A DNA stretch of 64,000 nucleotides, from the NCBI GenBank assembly GCA_963846495.1, contig CAWJWP010000017.1, positions 372,001 to 436,000 on the forward strand, given 5' to 3'. Under the pieces are notes generated by a model. The model did not search any database. It was not told the origin of the DNA and worked only from the letters and a program-made list of their open reading frames with translations. Position 1 is the first letter of the stretch. Every line of letters begins with the position of its first letter. The DNA is from DASYQD01 sp963846495 (lineage in GTDB: Bacteria; Acidobacteriota; Thermoanaerobaculia; Multivoradales; JAIOJS01). A program made the translations under genes and the position numbers. This document shows positions 1-8,828 of this stretch, piece after piece.

Positions 1-2
1 CG

Positions 3-1727
3 AGCACGACCGGCGACAACATCCTGCTCTTCATCCGGCCGGCGCTGCGCGACGACGGCGGCAAGCGCCAACCGACGCAGGCGCAGACGGCGCTGCCCTT
101 CGCCGAGGTCTTCCAGCGGTGCGAGCGGCAGGGGCCGCCGACGCTGTGGACCGACATGCCGGAGAGCTGGCAGACGCTGCAGAAGAATCTCCTCCAGCAC
201 TACGACCAGACGACTCCGTACGAGGGCGAGCCCGGCAAGCTGCCGCTCACGAGCCGGCTCTGGCCGGCCAACGAGGCCAACATCGCGCGGGGCCTCTGGC
301 CGCAGTACCAGATCGGCGCCTACCCCTACTGCTTCCCGCTGCCGAAGTACGACGCCGCCGACCCCAACAAGTTCAAGATGGGGCAATCGCCCGGCACCCA
401 CTGGTACCACGCGCACAAGCACGGCTCGACGGCGCTCAACGTCGCCAACGGGCTGACCGGCGCCTTCATCGTCGAGGGGGAGTACGACGACGCCATCAAC
501 CGGTACTACGGCCTGGACGACAACGGCAACCCGGTGCTGAAGCAGCAGGTGCTGATGATCCAGCAGCTGGGAACCGCGCCGTTCCCGCTCACCAACCCGC
601 AGACCACCGGACCCGGAGCGCCGCGGCCGACGATCTCGGTCAACGGCCGCCTGCAGCCGGTGGTGACGATGCGGGCCGGCGAGGTCCAGCAGTGGCGGTT
701 CATCAACGGCGCCTTCCGCGACGCCGTCGAGCTCTTCTACTTCGAGCCGCAAGCGACGACGCCGTGCGCCTCCGCCACGCAGCCGGCTTCCTTCCCCATC
801 CAGTGGCGGCAGACCGCGCAGGACGGCGTGCAGTTCGACGTCAGGAACTACCAGAGCGTGGGCGCCCCGAACACGGCCATCAACCTGGCGCCGGCCAACC
901 GCGCCGACGTGTTGGTCAAGGTGCCGGCGGACACGCCCGCCGGGAGCTACACGCTGTGCGTGGTGCGCAACAGCGCGCTCTTCGTGCAGAAGAACGCGCC
1001 GGCGGCTCCCGACCCGCCGAGCCCCATGCTCACCTTGAAGGTGAGCGGGACCGCCGTCAATCCGGCGATGGACTTCATCCCCGCCGACCAGTTCCCCGCC
1101 TTCCCGGCGTTCCTCGCCGACATCCAGCCGAGCGAGGTCCGGATCAAGCGGACGCTCACCTACGGCGCCGGCAACAGCACCATCGACGGCAAGTCGTTCC
1201 AGGACCACCACGTCGACCAGACGATGTCGCTCAACACCGCCGAGGAGTGGACGATCCAGAACCAGGCCAACGACAAGTCGCACCCGTTCCACATCCACAT
1301 CAACCCGTTCCAGATCGTCGAGATCTTCCAGCCCAACAGCCCGGAGGCGACCGACCCGAACAATCCGTGCTACGTCAACCCTGACGACCCGACCACGTGG
1401 AAGCCTTGTCCCTCGCAGCAACCAGGGTCGCCCTTCGTCTGGTGGGACACCTTCCCCATCCCGAGCGGGCAGCAGCACGTGCTCGCGTGCACCAAGCTCG
1501 AAGATTGCCCGGAGCAGCTGCAGCCGTACACCACCTGCACCCCGGCCGCCGGCACGCGGGTGGCGAAGTGCACGGAGACCATCCCCGGCTGGTTCAAGAT
1601 GCGGACGCGCTTCGTCGACTTCACCGGCCAGTACGTGAACCACTGCCACATCCTCGTCCACGAGGACCGCGGCATGATGCAGCTCATCCAAGTGGTGCCG
1701 GACACGACGCCTTACGGCCACCACTGA
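3..1727 (+). CDS. Multicopper oxidase (5' end outside window)
   Basis: The frame is already open at base 3, so the N-terminus, any signal peptide and the start of cupredoxin domain 1 lie beyond the left edge; 574 codons remain. Copper-ligand motifs are in the usual order: HWYHAHKHG near 398-424, HPFHIHINPF near 1280-1312 and HCHILVHEDRGMM near 1642-1680. In this family the Cys and flanking His residues hold type 1 and type 2/3 coppers, and the trailing Met is the usual axial ligand. Members oxidise phenols, bilirubin or metal ions with reduction of O2 to water, typically outside the cytoplasm. The substrate cannot be told from this sequence; the best comparison is the CotA/bilirubin-oxidase group. 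It is followed by a hairpin and then an unrelated DNA-repair gene, so it is probably the last gene of its transcript. Confidence 0.9.
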   Translation, partial: STTGDNILLFIRPALRDDGGKRQPTQAQTALPFAEVFQRCERQGPPTLWTDMPESWQTLQKNLLQHYDQTTPYEGEPGKLPLTSRLWPANEANIARGLWPQYQIGAYPYCFPLPKYDAADPNKFKMGQSPGTHWYHAHKHGSTALNVANGLTGAFIVEGEYDDAINRYYGLDDNGNPVLKQQVLMIQQLGTAPFPLTNPQTTGPGAPRPTISVNGRLQPVVTMRAGEVQQWRFINGAFRDAVELFYFEPQATTPCASATQPASFPIQWRQTAQDGVQFDVRNYQSVGAPNTAINLAPANRADVLVKVPADTPAGSYTLCVVRNSALFVQKNAPAAPDPPSPMLTLKVSGTAVNPAMDFIPADQFPAFPAFLADIQPSEVRIKRTLTYGAGNSTIDGKSFQDHHVDQTMSLNTAEEWTIQNQANDKSHPFHIHINPFQIVEIFQPNSPEATDPNNPCYVNPDDPTTWKPCPSQQPGSPFVWWDTFPIPSGQQHVLACTKLEDCPEQLQPYTTCTPAAGTRVAKCTETIPGWFKMRTRFVDFTGQYVNHCHILVHEDRGMMQLIQVVPDTTPYGHH

Positions 1728-1740
1728 TTCGCGGCTGACG

Positions 1741-1778
1741 AACCCGCGGCGCGCGCTTGACAGCCGCGCCGCGGGGTT
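1741..1778 (+). terminator. GC-rich hairpin after the multicopper oxidase
   Basis: AACCCGCGGCGCG pairs with CGCGCCGCGGGGTT across an 11-base loop, with one bulged G. It starts 13 bases after the oxidase stop codon. There is no long T tract, so it is a plausible but unproven terminator. Confidence 0.45.
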
Positions 1779-1793
1779 GCAGCCTCGCGGGCG

Positions 1794-2546
1794 ATGGCGA
1801 AGACGCGCGCTCGCGATCGAGTTAGCCCCGGCACCGCGTCGCGCCTCGTCGAGATCGCCGGCAAGCTCGCCGGCGACGTCGACGCGTTGCGTTTCGCGCC
1901 GCCGGTGACCCACGTCTACAACCCGCTGCGCTACGCGTGGGAGCCGTACCGCGCCTACCTCGAGCGCTTCGGCGGCGCGCGCGGGCGCACGGTGCTCGTC
2001 GGCATGAACCCCGGGCCGTTCGGGATGGCGCAGACCGGCGTGCCCTTCGGCGACGTGGCGATGGTGCGCGACTGGATGGGGATCTCGGGCGCCGTCGGCC
2101 GTCCACCCGTCGAGCACCCGCAGCGGCCGGTGCGCGGCTTCGACTGCCCGCGCAGCGAGGTGAGCGGCACGCGGCTGTGGGGCTGGGCGGGCCGGCGCTT
2201 CGGCAGCGCCGAAGCATTCTTCGACCGCTTCCTGGTGCTCAACTACTGCCCGCTCGCCTTCCTCGAGGAGAGCGGCCGCAACCGCACGCCCGACCAGCTG
2301 CCGGCGGCCGAGCGAGCGGCGCTCTACGCGGCGTGCGACCCGGCTCTGCGCGCGGCCGTCGAGGCGGTCGAGCCGCGTGCCATCGTCGGCGTCGGCCGCT
2401 TCGCCGCCGACCGCGCAACCGCGGCGACCGCCGGGCTCGGCGTGCCGATCGGCACCATGCTCCACCCGAGCCCCGCCAATCCCGGAGCGAATCGCGATTG
2501 GGAAGCGACGGTCGAGCGCCAGCTATCAGAGCTCGGCGTGCTCTGA
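1794..2546 (+). CDS. SMUG1-type uracil-DNA glycosylase
   Basis: A 250-residue protein that removes uracil (and in this family 5-hydroxymethyluracil) from DNA as the first step of base-excision repair. Residues ~71-86 read MNPGPFGMAQTGVPFG, the catalytic motif 1 of animal SMUG1. Close to the C-terminus HPSPANP is motif 2, supplying the catalytic His. Between them GFDCPRSEVSGTRLWGW, NYCPLAFL and SGRNRTP match conserved SMUG1 blocks. The length is that of a complete SMUG1 with no extra domain. The ATG at 1794 is the first start after the hairpin of the upstream gene; no strong ribosome-binding site is visible. It appears to be transcribed alone or with the next gene. Family assignment is firm; the exact substrate range is inferred. 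Confidence 0.93.
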   Translation: MAKTRARDRVSPGTASRLVEIAGKLAGDVDALRFAPPVTHVYNPLRYAWEPYRAYLERFGGARGRTVLVGMNPGPFGMAQTGVPFGDVAMVRDWMGISGAVGRPPVEHPQRPVRGFDCPRSEVSGTRLWGWAGRRFGSAEAFFDRFLVLNYCPLAFLEESGRNRTPDQLPAAERAALYAACDPALRAAVEAVEPRAIVGVGRFAADRATAATAGLGVPIGTMLHPSPANPGANRDWEATVERQLSELGVL

Positions 2547-2563
2547 GGCGTTCGCTTCCGGAT

Positions 2564-2655
2564 GGTGCGCAGAGCGCACCCTACATGCCGCGATCGTTGC
2601 CGTTGATCGCCCGTGCCGCAATCGGGCCGCTGTCGTAGGGTGCGCTCTGCGCACC
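2564..2655. repeat. Paired inverted-repeat element (REP/BIME-like or MITE-like)
   Basis: Two 21-base arms, 2564-2584 and 2635-2655, are exact reverse complements separated by 50 bases. Each arm is itself a small hairpin (GGTGCGC-AGA-GCGCACC), so the element can fold as two hairpins or one long stem. It fills most of the gap between the glycosylase and asparaginase-like genes. This architecture is typical of REP/BIME elements or short non-autonomous transposons. No other copy was found in this window, so its repetitive nature in the genome is inferred from form only. Confidence 0.6.
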
Positions 2656-2676
2656 GATCCGTATACTCCCCACCCC

Positions 2677-3210
2677 ATGCGCAGGGTCACGCTGATCACG
2701 ACCGGCGGCACCATCGAGAAGACCTACGACGAGCAGACCGGCGAGCTCTCCAACCGCCGCACGCTGGTGCGCCGCATGCTCGAAGAGTTGCGCCTCGAAG
2801 AGACCGACGTGTCGGTGCTCGAGCTGATGAGCAAGGACAGCCTCGACATGACCGAGGACGACCGCCACCGCGTCGTCGAGGCGGTGCGCCTCGCCGGCGC
2901 CGAGGGCGGCAGCGACTGCGCCGGCGTCGTCGTCCTGCACGGCACCGACACTCTCTGCGACACCGGCGAGCTGCTCGCCCGCGAGCTGCCGCAGCCTCGC
3001 GTGCCGGTGGTGCTCACGGGAGCCTGGCGCCCCTTCGAGATGAAGCGTTCCGACGCGCTGCAGAACTTGACCGAGGCGATCTTCGCCACCGGCGCGCTCG
3101 AGCCCGGCATCTACTGCGTCGCGCACGGCCGCACGCTGCGCTTTCCCGGCGTGAAAAAAGACCGGACGCGCGGCACCTTCGTCGCCGACGCCGTCGAAGC
3201 GGCCCGATGA
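2677..3210 (+). CDS. Asparaginase-family protein, N-terminal domain only
   Basis: A 177-residue protein matching the N-terminal catalytic domain of L-asparaginases. TTGGTIEKTYD at residues ~7-17 carries the nucleophilic Thr of motif 1. VVLHGTDTLCDTGELL carries the HGTDT motif with the second Thr and the Asp. The downstream TGAWRPFEMKRSDA block also matches the family. Ordinary type I/II asparaginases are about 320-350 residues with a C-terminal domain that completes the active site; here the protein stops after the first domain. The ATG at 2677 was chosen because the longer open frame upstream runs through the inverted-repeat element and the previous gene. The next gene starts 10 bases later, suggesting co-transcription. 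Single-domain homologues are known, but their activity is uncertain. Confidence 0.85.
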   Translation: MRRVTLITTGGTIEKTYDEQTGELSNRRTLVRRMLEELRLEETDVSVLELMSKDSLDMTEDDRHRVVEAVRLAGAEGGSDCAGVVVLHGTDTLCDTGELLARELPQPRVPVVLTGAWRPFEMKRSDALQNLTEAIFATGALEPGIYCVAHGRTLRFPGVKKDRTRGTFVADAVEAAR

Positions 3211-3220
3211 GAGCGCCCCG

Positions 3221-4450
3221 GTGAGCGTTCCCGCCGACGTGCTGGCGGCGCGCCAGCGCATTGCCGACTCGCTGCTCACGACGCCCTGCATCCCCGCGGC
3301 GCTCCTGTCGCAGGAGCTCGGCGCCGACGTGCGCATCAAGTGCGAGAACCTGCAGCGCACCGGCTCGTTCAAGCCGCGCGGCGCGCTCAACAAGATGTTG
3401 CAGCTCCCGCCCGAAGTGCGGCAGCGAGGCGTCATCTGCGCCTCGGCGGGCAACCATGCACAGGCGGTGGCCTTCGCGGCGGCGCGGCTCGGCGCTCCGG
3501 CGCTCATCGTCATGCCGGACACGACACCGCTGGTCAAGGTGTCGGCGACGCGGCGGTGGGGCGGCGAAGTCGTCCTCCACGGCACCGCCTTCGACGACGC
3601 CACCGAGAAAGCGCGCGAGCTGCAGCGCGAGCGCGGCCTCACCTACGTGCACGCCTTCGACGACGAGCAGGTGATCGCCGGCCAAGGCACCGTCGGCCTC
3701 GAGCTGCTCGAGCAGTTCCCCGAGCTCGACACCGTGGTGGTGCCCATCGGCGGCGGCGGCCTCATCTCCGGCATCGCCCGCGTCGTCAAAGCGGTGCGGC
3801 CGCAGGTGAAGGTCTACGGCGTGCAGACCGAAGCGTGCCCGTCGATGCAGCGCAGCTTCAAAAGCGGCGTGCTGGTGGCCGAGAAGCCGAAGCCGTCGAT
3901 CGCCGAGGGCATCACGGTGAAGACGCCCGGCGGCATCACCGTCGAGCTGGTGCGCCAGCTCGTCGACGACGTGGTGTGCGTCAGCGAGCGCGGCATCGAG
4001 GGTGGCGTCTATCGCCTGCTCGAGACCAACAAGCTGCTCGCCGAAGGAGCGGGCGCCGCGGCCTTCACGGCGTTGCTCGAGCGACGGCTGCCCGACCTCG
4101 CCGGCCGCCGCGTCGCCGTCGTCCTCTCGGGCGGCAACATCGACCTCAACATCCTGTCGCGCATCGTCGAGCGCGCGCTGGCGCGCCATCATCGGTTGAC
4201 GCGCCTGCAGGTGCGCATCGGCGACCGCCCCGGCTCGTTGGCCGCCGCGCTCGCCATCGTCGCCAAGAGCGGCGCCAGCGTGCTGCACATCGAGCACAAC
4301 CGCTTCTTCACCGACGCCAGCTTCTGGGAGACGGAGATCGAGCTCACCCTCGAGACCCGCGACTCGGAGCAGGTCGCCGAGCTGCGTGAGGCGCTGCGCG
4401 CCGCCGGCTACTCGCACATCGAAGAGCCCGACGTCGAGCTCTTCGGCTAA
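3221..4450 (+). CDS. ilvA: Threonine ammonia-lyase with C-terminal ACT-like domain
   Basis: A 409-residue PLP enzyme deaminating threonine (and usually serine) to 2-oxobutyrate and ammonia. SFKPRGALNKM holds the PLP lysine, SAGNHAQAVA contacts substrate, and GGGGLISGIA binds the cofactor phosphate. After residue ~325 the segment LQVRIGDRPGSLAAAL starts a single ACT-type regulatory domain, the arrangement of the shorter ilvA/tdcB-like class. Translation begins at a GTG ten bases after the stop of the asparaginase-like gene, so the two amide/amine-releasing enzymes probably share a transcript. The stop codon overlaps that of the convergent sulfatase gene (CTAA at 4447-4450). Biosynthetic versus catabolic role cannot be decided from the sequence. 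Confidence 0.93.
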   Translation: MSVPADVLAARQRIADSLLTTPCIPAALLSQELGADVRIKCENLQRTGSFKPRGALNKMLQLPPEVRQRGVICASAGNHAQAVAFAAARLGAPALIVMPDTTPLVKVSATRRWGGEVVLHGTAFDDATEKARELQRERGLTYVHAFDDEQVIAGQGTVGLELLEQFPELDTVVVPIGGGGLISGIARVVKAVRPQVKVYGVQTEACPSMQRSFKSGVLVAEKPKPSIAEGITVKTPGGITVELVRQLVDDVVCVSERGIEGGVYRLLETNKLLAEGAGAAAFTALLERRLPDLAGRRVAVVLSGGNIDLNILSRIVERALARHHRLTRLQVRIGDRPGSLAAALAIVAKSGASVLHIEHNRFFTDASFWETEIELTLETRDSEQVAELREALRAAGYSHIEEPDVELFG

Positions 4451-5860
4451 CGGCAGCTCTCGCCGGCGCAGCCGCGCAGCCCGTCGAGCTGCGCTGCGAG
4501 ATCGGCGCGCGTGCGGGCGAAGGCCTTGGCGAGGTGCCGGCTGCGCAGCTGCAGCGGGTCGCGCTCGAGGTCGTAGAGCTCGCGGCTGCCGTCGTCGTAC
4601 TCGATCCATAGCCAGCGCGCGGTGCGCACTCCGGTGTAGGTGGCGCGGTTGCCCTCCAGCGCTTCGAGCAGCAGCGCGCGGCCGCGGCCGGCGCGCGGGT
4701 CGGCGGCGAGCGGCTGCAGCGGCACGCCGTCGAGGCGAAGGCGGGCGGTGGCGCCCGCAGCAGCGACCAACGTTGGCGCGAGATCGATATTGGCGACGAG
4801 CTGCGTCGCGACCGCGCCCGCCGGGAAGCCCGGCCCGCGGACGAGCAGCGGCACGCGGATGGCTTCCTCGTAGGGGAGGAACTTGCCTTCGCGGATGCGG
4901 TGCTCGCCGTGGAAGAAGCCGTTGTCGGAGGTGAAGACGACGAGCGTGCGCTCGAGCTCGCCGGTCTCCGCGAGCGCGCCGACGAGGCGCGCCACCAGCT
5001 CGTCGACGGCGAGCAGCGACTCGAGCTGCGAGCGGTAGGTGCGCAGCACGTCCTCGCGCCCCGCCGTCGAGAGCCGCTTGAACCGTTGCAGCGAGCGCGG
5101 CTTGTCGCTCACGTCCGCCTCGTCGAACGACGCCTTCGCCGGCAGCGGCTCGCCGGCGAAGCGGCCGGCATGGCGCGGCGCCGGCCGCGGCGGCGTCCCC
5201 TGGCCGCGCGCGTCGCTGCGCTCGAGGTGCGGCGCCACCGGCGCGACGCTCAGGAAGAACGGCCCGCGTCCCGGCGCGCTCGCGGATCACCTCTTCCGCG
5301 GCGGCCGCCAGCACGTCGGTCTGGTAGTCCGCTTCGGCGCTGCCGTGGTGCACCAGCCGGCCGTCGTCGCTCAGCGTGTAGTCGTAGAACGAATAGGTCG
5401 TGGGATCGACGAGCGCCAGCCAGCGCGACCAGCCCGGCGGCACCGTCGGCTGCGTCCACTGGCCGTAGCCGTTGAGGTACTTGCCGACGTGCGCGGTGTA
5501 GTAGCCGGCGCGCTGCAGCCACACCGGCAACGTCTCCGCGTCGTCGAGCGCGCCGACGCCGCCGCCCGGCGGCTGGTTGCCGCGCACGCCGTGGTTGTGC
5601 GCGTACTGGCCGGTGAGCAGCGTCGCGCGCGACGGGCAGCAGAGCGGGAAGGAGACGAAAGCGTTGGCGAAAGTGGTGCCGGCGTCGCCGACGAGCCGCT
5701 GCGTCTGCGGCATGACGCGCAGCGACTCCAGCGTCTGGTCGTCGGTGAGGACGAGCAGGATGTTCGGCCGCGTCGCCTCGACCTTCGCAGTGTCGACGGC
5801 CGGACCGTTGGCGAGCAGAGCAAGCGCGGCAAGCGCACCGAGCGCAGAGCGGGCGGCCAT
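4447..5860 (-). CDS. Sulfatase, cysteine type, with one frameshift
   Basis: An exported sulfatase read in two frames. The first part (5860 to ~5270) has a signal-like start (ALGALAALALLA), the metal-binding LVLTDDQT, and the maturation motif CPSRATLLTGQ, whose Cys is normally converted to formylglycine. The second part (~5270 to 4447) continues with PFFLSVAPVAPHLE, FTSDNGFFHGEHR and the C-terminal subdomain ending in YDLERDPLQL. The frames join at CGGGCC near 5270, where one surplus G explains the break. Total length (~470 codons) matches full sulfatases. ATG at 5860 gives the best signal peptide; 5878 is an alternative. No formylglycine-generating enzyme is in the window. A single-base sequencing error is as likely as real inactivation. 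Confidence 0.85.
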
Positions 5861-5951
5861 GGAACGAGTATCGCCCATGCCCAAGACGCGCGACGGCGCG
5901 CCGTCTTCGATCACGCCGGCGCCAGCGGTCGGCGCGGCTTAGGATCGCGCC

Positions 5952-6809
5952 ATGGCCGAGGAAGAAGCACCGCGCGAAGAACAGCCGCCCCACGAGCCGG
6001 TCGAGACCTCCCCTCCCGGCGTCGCCACCTCCGAGCAGACGCCGCAGGAGCGCAAGGAGTGGGGCAAGGTCGCCCGCGGCCCCGAGGAGCGCCAGTTCCT
6101 CGTCGGCCCGCGCTGGCGGCGCGAGGAGCTGGCGCGCCTGCTCCGCATCAACGCCGACTTCGTGCGCGGCTTCCGCGCCCTGCACTTCCTCGACCCGGTG
6201 GTCACCGTCTTCGGCTCGGCGCGCTTCGCGGAGAGCCACCGCTACTACGCCCTCGCCCGCGAGGTCGGCCGCCGCCTCGCCGAGGCCGGCTTCACGGTGA
6301 TGACCGGCGGCGGGCCCGGCATCATGGAGGCCGCCAACCGCGGCGCCCGCGAGGGCGGCGGCTGCAGCGTCGGCTGCAACATCGAGCTGCCGCACGAGCA
6401 GCGGCCGAACCCCTACCTCGACATGTTCGTCGAGTTCCGCTACTTCTTCGTGCGCAAGGTGATGCTGGTCAAGTACTCGACGGCTTTCGTCTGCCTGCCC
6501 GGCGGCTTCGGCACCATGGACGAGATCTTCGAGACCGCCACCCTCATCCAGACCGGCAAGATCCTCGGCTTCCCGCTGATCCTCATGGGCAGCGACTACT
6601 GGGCGCCGCTGCGCACCTTCATCACCGAGGGCATGGTGCGCGAAGGCACGTTGTCCGCCGCCGAAGCGGACATCCTCACCGTCACCGACGACCCCGCCGC
6701 GGCGGTGACGCAGATCGTCGAGGCATCGACGCGCCTGCGCGGCGCCGGCAAGCGGCCGCAGCCGAGCGTGCTCCTCGGCGAGCGCAAGCCGGCGCGATCC
6801 GAAGCTTAG
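5952..6809 (+). CDS. LOG-family protein (Rossmann-fold, TIGR00730-like)
   Basis: A 285-residue protein of the lysine-decarboxylase-like/LOG family. The signature LPGGFGTMDEIFE near residue 181 and GGGPGIMEAANRGAREGG near residue 119 form the nucleotide-binding active site. Characterised LOG proteins hydrolyse cytokinin riboside 5'-monophosphates or AMP to free base and ribose phosphate; bacterial members often have unknown physiological substrates. The first ~50 residues are a charged Pro/Glu-rich extension that looks disordered. The start ATG lies 91 bases from the divergent sulfatase start, so both promoters must be in 5861-5951. No clear promoter was recognised there. Confidence 0.88.
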   Translation: MAEEEAPREEQPPHEPVETSPPGVATSEQTPQERKEWGKVARGPEERQFLVGPRWRREELARLLRINADFVRGFRALHFLDPVVTVFGSARFAESHRYYALAREVGRRLAEAGFTVMTGGGPGIMEAANRGAREGGGCSVGCNIELPHEQRPNPYLDMFVEFRYFFVRKVMLVKYSTAFVCLPGGFGTMDEIFETATLIQTGKILGFPLILMGSDYWAPLRTFITEGMVREGTLSAAEADILTVTDDPAAAVTQIVEASTRLRGAGKRPQPSVLLGERKPARSEA

Positions 6810-6811
6810 AA

Positions 6812-6845
6812 GAGTGGTGCGCGCCCGCGCCGTGAGGCGCCACTC
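6812..6845. terminator. Hairpin between convergent genes
   Basis: GAGTGG at 6812-6817 pairs with CCACTC at 6840-6845 and the inner GC-rich bases can extend the stem imperfectly. It lies between the LOG gene and the convergent pabB-pabC fusion, where a bidirectional terminator would be expected. The stem is short and lacks a T tract. Confidence 0.35.
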
Positions 6846-6857
6846 GACGCGTCTTGT

Positions 6858-8720
6858 CTACCGAATACTGCCCTGGACGGACGTGAGCGGCACGTTTCTC
6901 GTCGCGTCCTCGACGAGCTCCACGGGCACCCAGCCGCGCACGGAGTTGACGAGCCAGAGGCCGTCGGCGCGCGCGAGGTCTTCGCGCCGCACCACGCGCT
7001 CGACGACGCGGCCGCGCGCGAGCAGGCGCGCGCGGAAGGTGCCGGCGAGGAGGCCCGAGGAGACGGGCGGCGTCACCAGCGCGCCGTCGAGCCGCGCCAC
7101 GAGGTTGGCGATCGTCGACTCCGTGACGTCGCCGTTGCGATTCCACAGCAGCGCGTCATCGCAATCGGGCAGGGCCGCGCGCGCCTCGTCGTAGATCTCG
7201 CGGTGCGTCGTCTTGTGGAAGAGCAGCGGATCGGCGACGTCGACCGGCTGCGGTGCCAGCGCGACCCGCCAGGCGCGGCGGCGACCGTCGGCGAGCCGCG
7301 GCAAAGGCGCGAGCGGCTCGGCTTCGACCGTCGCCGCGCCGTCGCGGGCGAGCGTCAGCCGCACGCGATGCGGCTTGTCGCGCAACGTGGCGGCGAGGGT
7401 CGCGAGCGCCAGCCGCTCGCGGCCATCGCGACGAAAGCCGAAGTAGCGCGCCGCTTCGGCGAGACGGCGCAGGTGCTCGTCGAGCAGGAAGTAACCGCTC
7501 GCCGGCGACCAGCGGAGCGTCTCCAGCAGCTCGAAGGACGGCGGCGGCGAAGTCAGCAGCACGGCGGCCTTGAGCCGCGACTCGGCGTGCTCCGCCGTGG
7601 GATCCGAGTCCCAGGTCACGCCGCTGCCGGTGCCGTACTCCGCGACGCCGCGGTGGCGATCGACCCACACGGTGCGGATGGCGACGTTGAAGCGGGCGCG
7701 GCCGCCGGGCCCGGCCCAGCCGATGGTGCCGGTGTAGACGCCGCGCGGCTCGCCCTCGAGCTCGGCGATGAGCGCCATGGTGCGCGCCTTCGGCGCGCCG
7801 GTCACCGAGGCCCCTGGGAAGAGCGCGGCGAGCACCGCCGAGAGCGGCGCGTCGGATTCGCCGACCACCGTCGAGGTGAGCTGCCAGAGCGTCGCGTAGC
7901 GCTCGCAACGGAAGAGGTGCTTCACCGCGACGCTGCCGGCGCGCGCGACGCGGCCGAGGTCGTTGCGCACCATGTCGACGATCATCAGGTTCTCGGCGCG
8001 CTCCTTCGGCGACGCGGCGAGCGCGGCCGCGCGAGCCGCGTCCTCACTGGTGTAGCGGCCCCGTGGCGCCGTGCCCTTCATCGGCCGGGAGACGAGGAGC
8101 CGCCCGCGGCGGCGGACGAGAAGCTCCGGCGACGCCGAGCAGAGCGCGTGGTCGCCGAAATCGAGATAAGCAGCGTGCGGCACCGGCTGCGCGGCGAACA
8201 GCCGCGCGAACAACTCGCGTGGCGAGCCGGCGAACGGGGCGCGCAGGCGCCAGGTGAGATTGACCTGATAAGTGTCGCCGCGCGCGATGGCGCGGTGCAC
8301 CGCGCGCACCTTGTCGGCGAAGGTGCCGGCGTCGATCGACGGTGTCCAAGCCAGCGGCGGCGACGGCGGCGACGACTCGGCGGCGCCGCCGTCGAGAGCT
8401 GTCGTGAGCGCTTCGCTCCGCGGTCGTCCGAAGAGCCCGAAGCAGATGAGAGGCAATCGACCCGTGCCGTCGATGATCGACGCTCCAGAGCCGGGAGCGC
8501 AGGTGATCAGCGCAGGATCGAGGGCCGGCGCCGCCTCGTACGCCAAGTAGCCGGCCACCCACCCTCCCCGCGCCAGCCAGCCGTCGACCTCGCGCAACAC
8601 CGCTACGACGTCGCCGAGCTCGTCGGCGCGGAGGACCGCCGACGGACGCTCGAACACCAGCGCGCTGCCCCCCGGCAGCGGCAGGATCGCGGTCATGGAG
8701 GACGGGCGGGGTTCTGTCAC
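6858..8720 (-). CDS. pabB: Aminodeoxychorismate synthase component I fused to aminodeoxychorismate lyase (PabB-PabC)
   Basis: A 620-residue fusion making p-aminobenzoate for folate. Residues ~1-370 are the chorismate-binding PabB domain, with RPMKGTAPRG (PabB-type KGT), VDMVRNDLGR, FPGASVTGAPK and GVYTGTIGW. Residues ~390-610 are a class IV aminotransferase-fold PabC domain; FHKTTHREIYD supplies the PLP lysine and GDVTESTIANL binds the cofactor. The glutaminase partner PabA is not in this window. The start is GTG at 8720, with an ATG eight codons inside (8696) as an alternative. The gene points away from the pilV cassette, with about 180 bases between them. Fusions of this layout are known in several phyla, so the assignment is secure. 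Confidence 0.93.
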   Translation of the reverse strand: MTEPRPSSMTAILPLPGGSALVFERPSAVLRADELGDVVAVLREVDGWLARGGWVAGYLAYEAAPALDPALITCAPGSGASIIDGTGRLPLICFGLFGRPRSEALTTALDGGAAESSPPSPPLAWTPSIDAGTFADKVRAVHRAIARGDTYQVNLTWRLRAPFAGSPRELFARLFAAQPVPHAAYLDFGDHALCSASPELLVRRRGRLLVSRPMKGTAPRGRYTSEDAARAAALAASPKERAENLMIVDMVRNDLGRVARAGSVAVKHLFRCERYATLWQLTSTVVGESDAPLSAVLAALFPGASVTGAPKARTMALIAELEGEPRGVYTGTIGWAGPGGRARFNVAIRTVWVDRHRGVAEYGTGSGVTWDSDPTAEHAESRLKAAVLLTSPPPSFELLETLRWSPASGYFLLDEHLRRLAEAARYFGFRRDGRERLALATLAATLRDKPHRVRLTLARDGAATVEAEPLAPLPRLADGRRRAWRVALAPQPVDVADPLLFHKTTHREIYDEARAALPDCDDALLWNRNGDVTESTIANLVARLDGALVTPPVSSGLLAGTFRARLLARGRVVERVVRREDLARADGLWLVNSVRGWVPVELVEDATRNVPLTSVQGSIR

Positions 8721-8828
8721 TGTTGCTACGACACGTTACAGCCGCCGCCTTCCGCCTGCCCGTTCTGCACCGCTCTCCTCACTCCAAACGGCGAGACAGC
8801 TCAGTCGGTTGCGTCGGCTCCTCCTGGC

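Noticed and set aside
3014..4446. Extension of the first sulfatase frame far beyond the break, giving 966 codons
   Set aside because: After the frameshift the translation loses sulfatase similarity and runs antisense to ilvA. The true continuation is in the neighbouring frame, ending at 4447.
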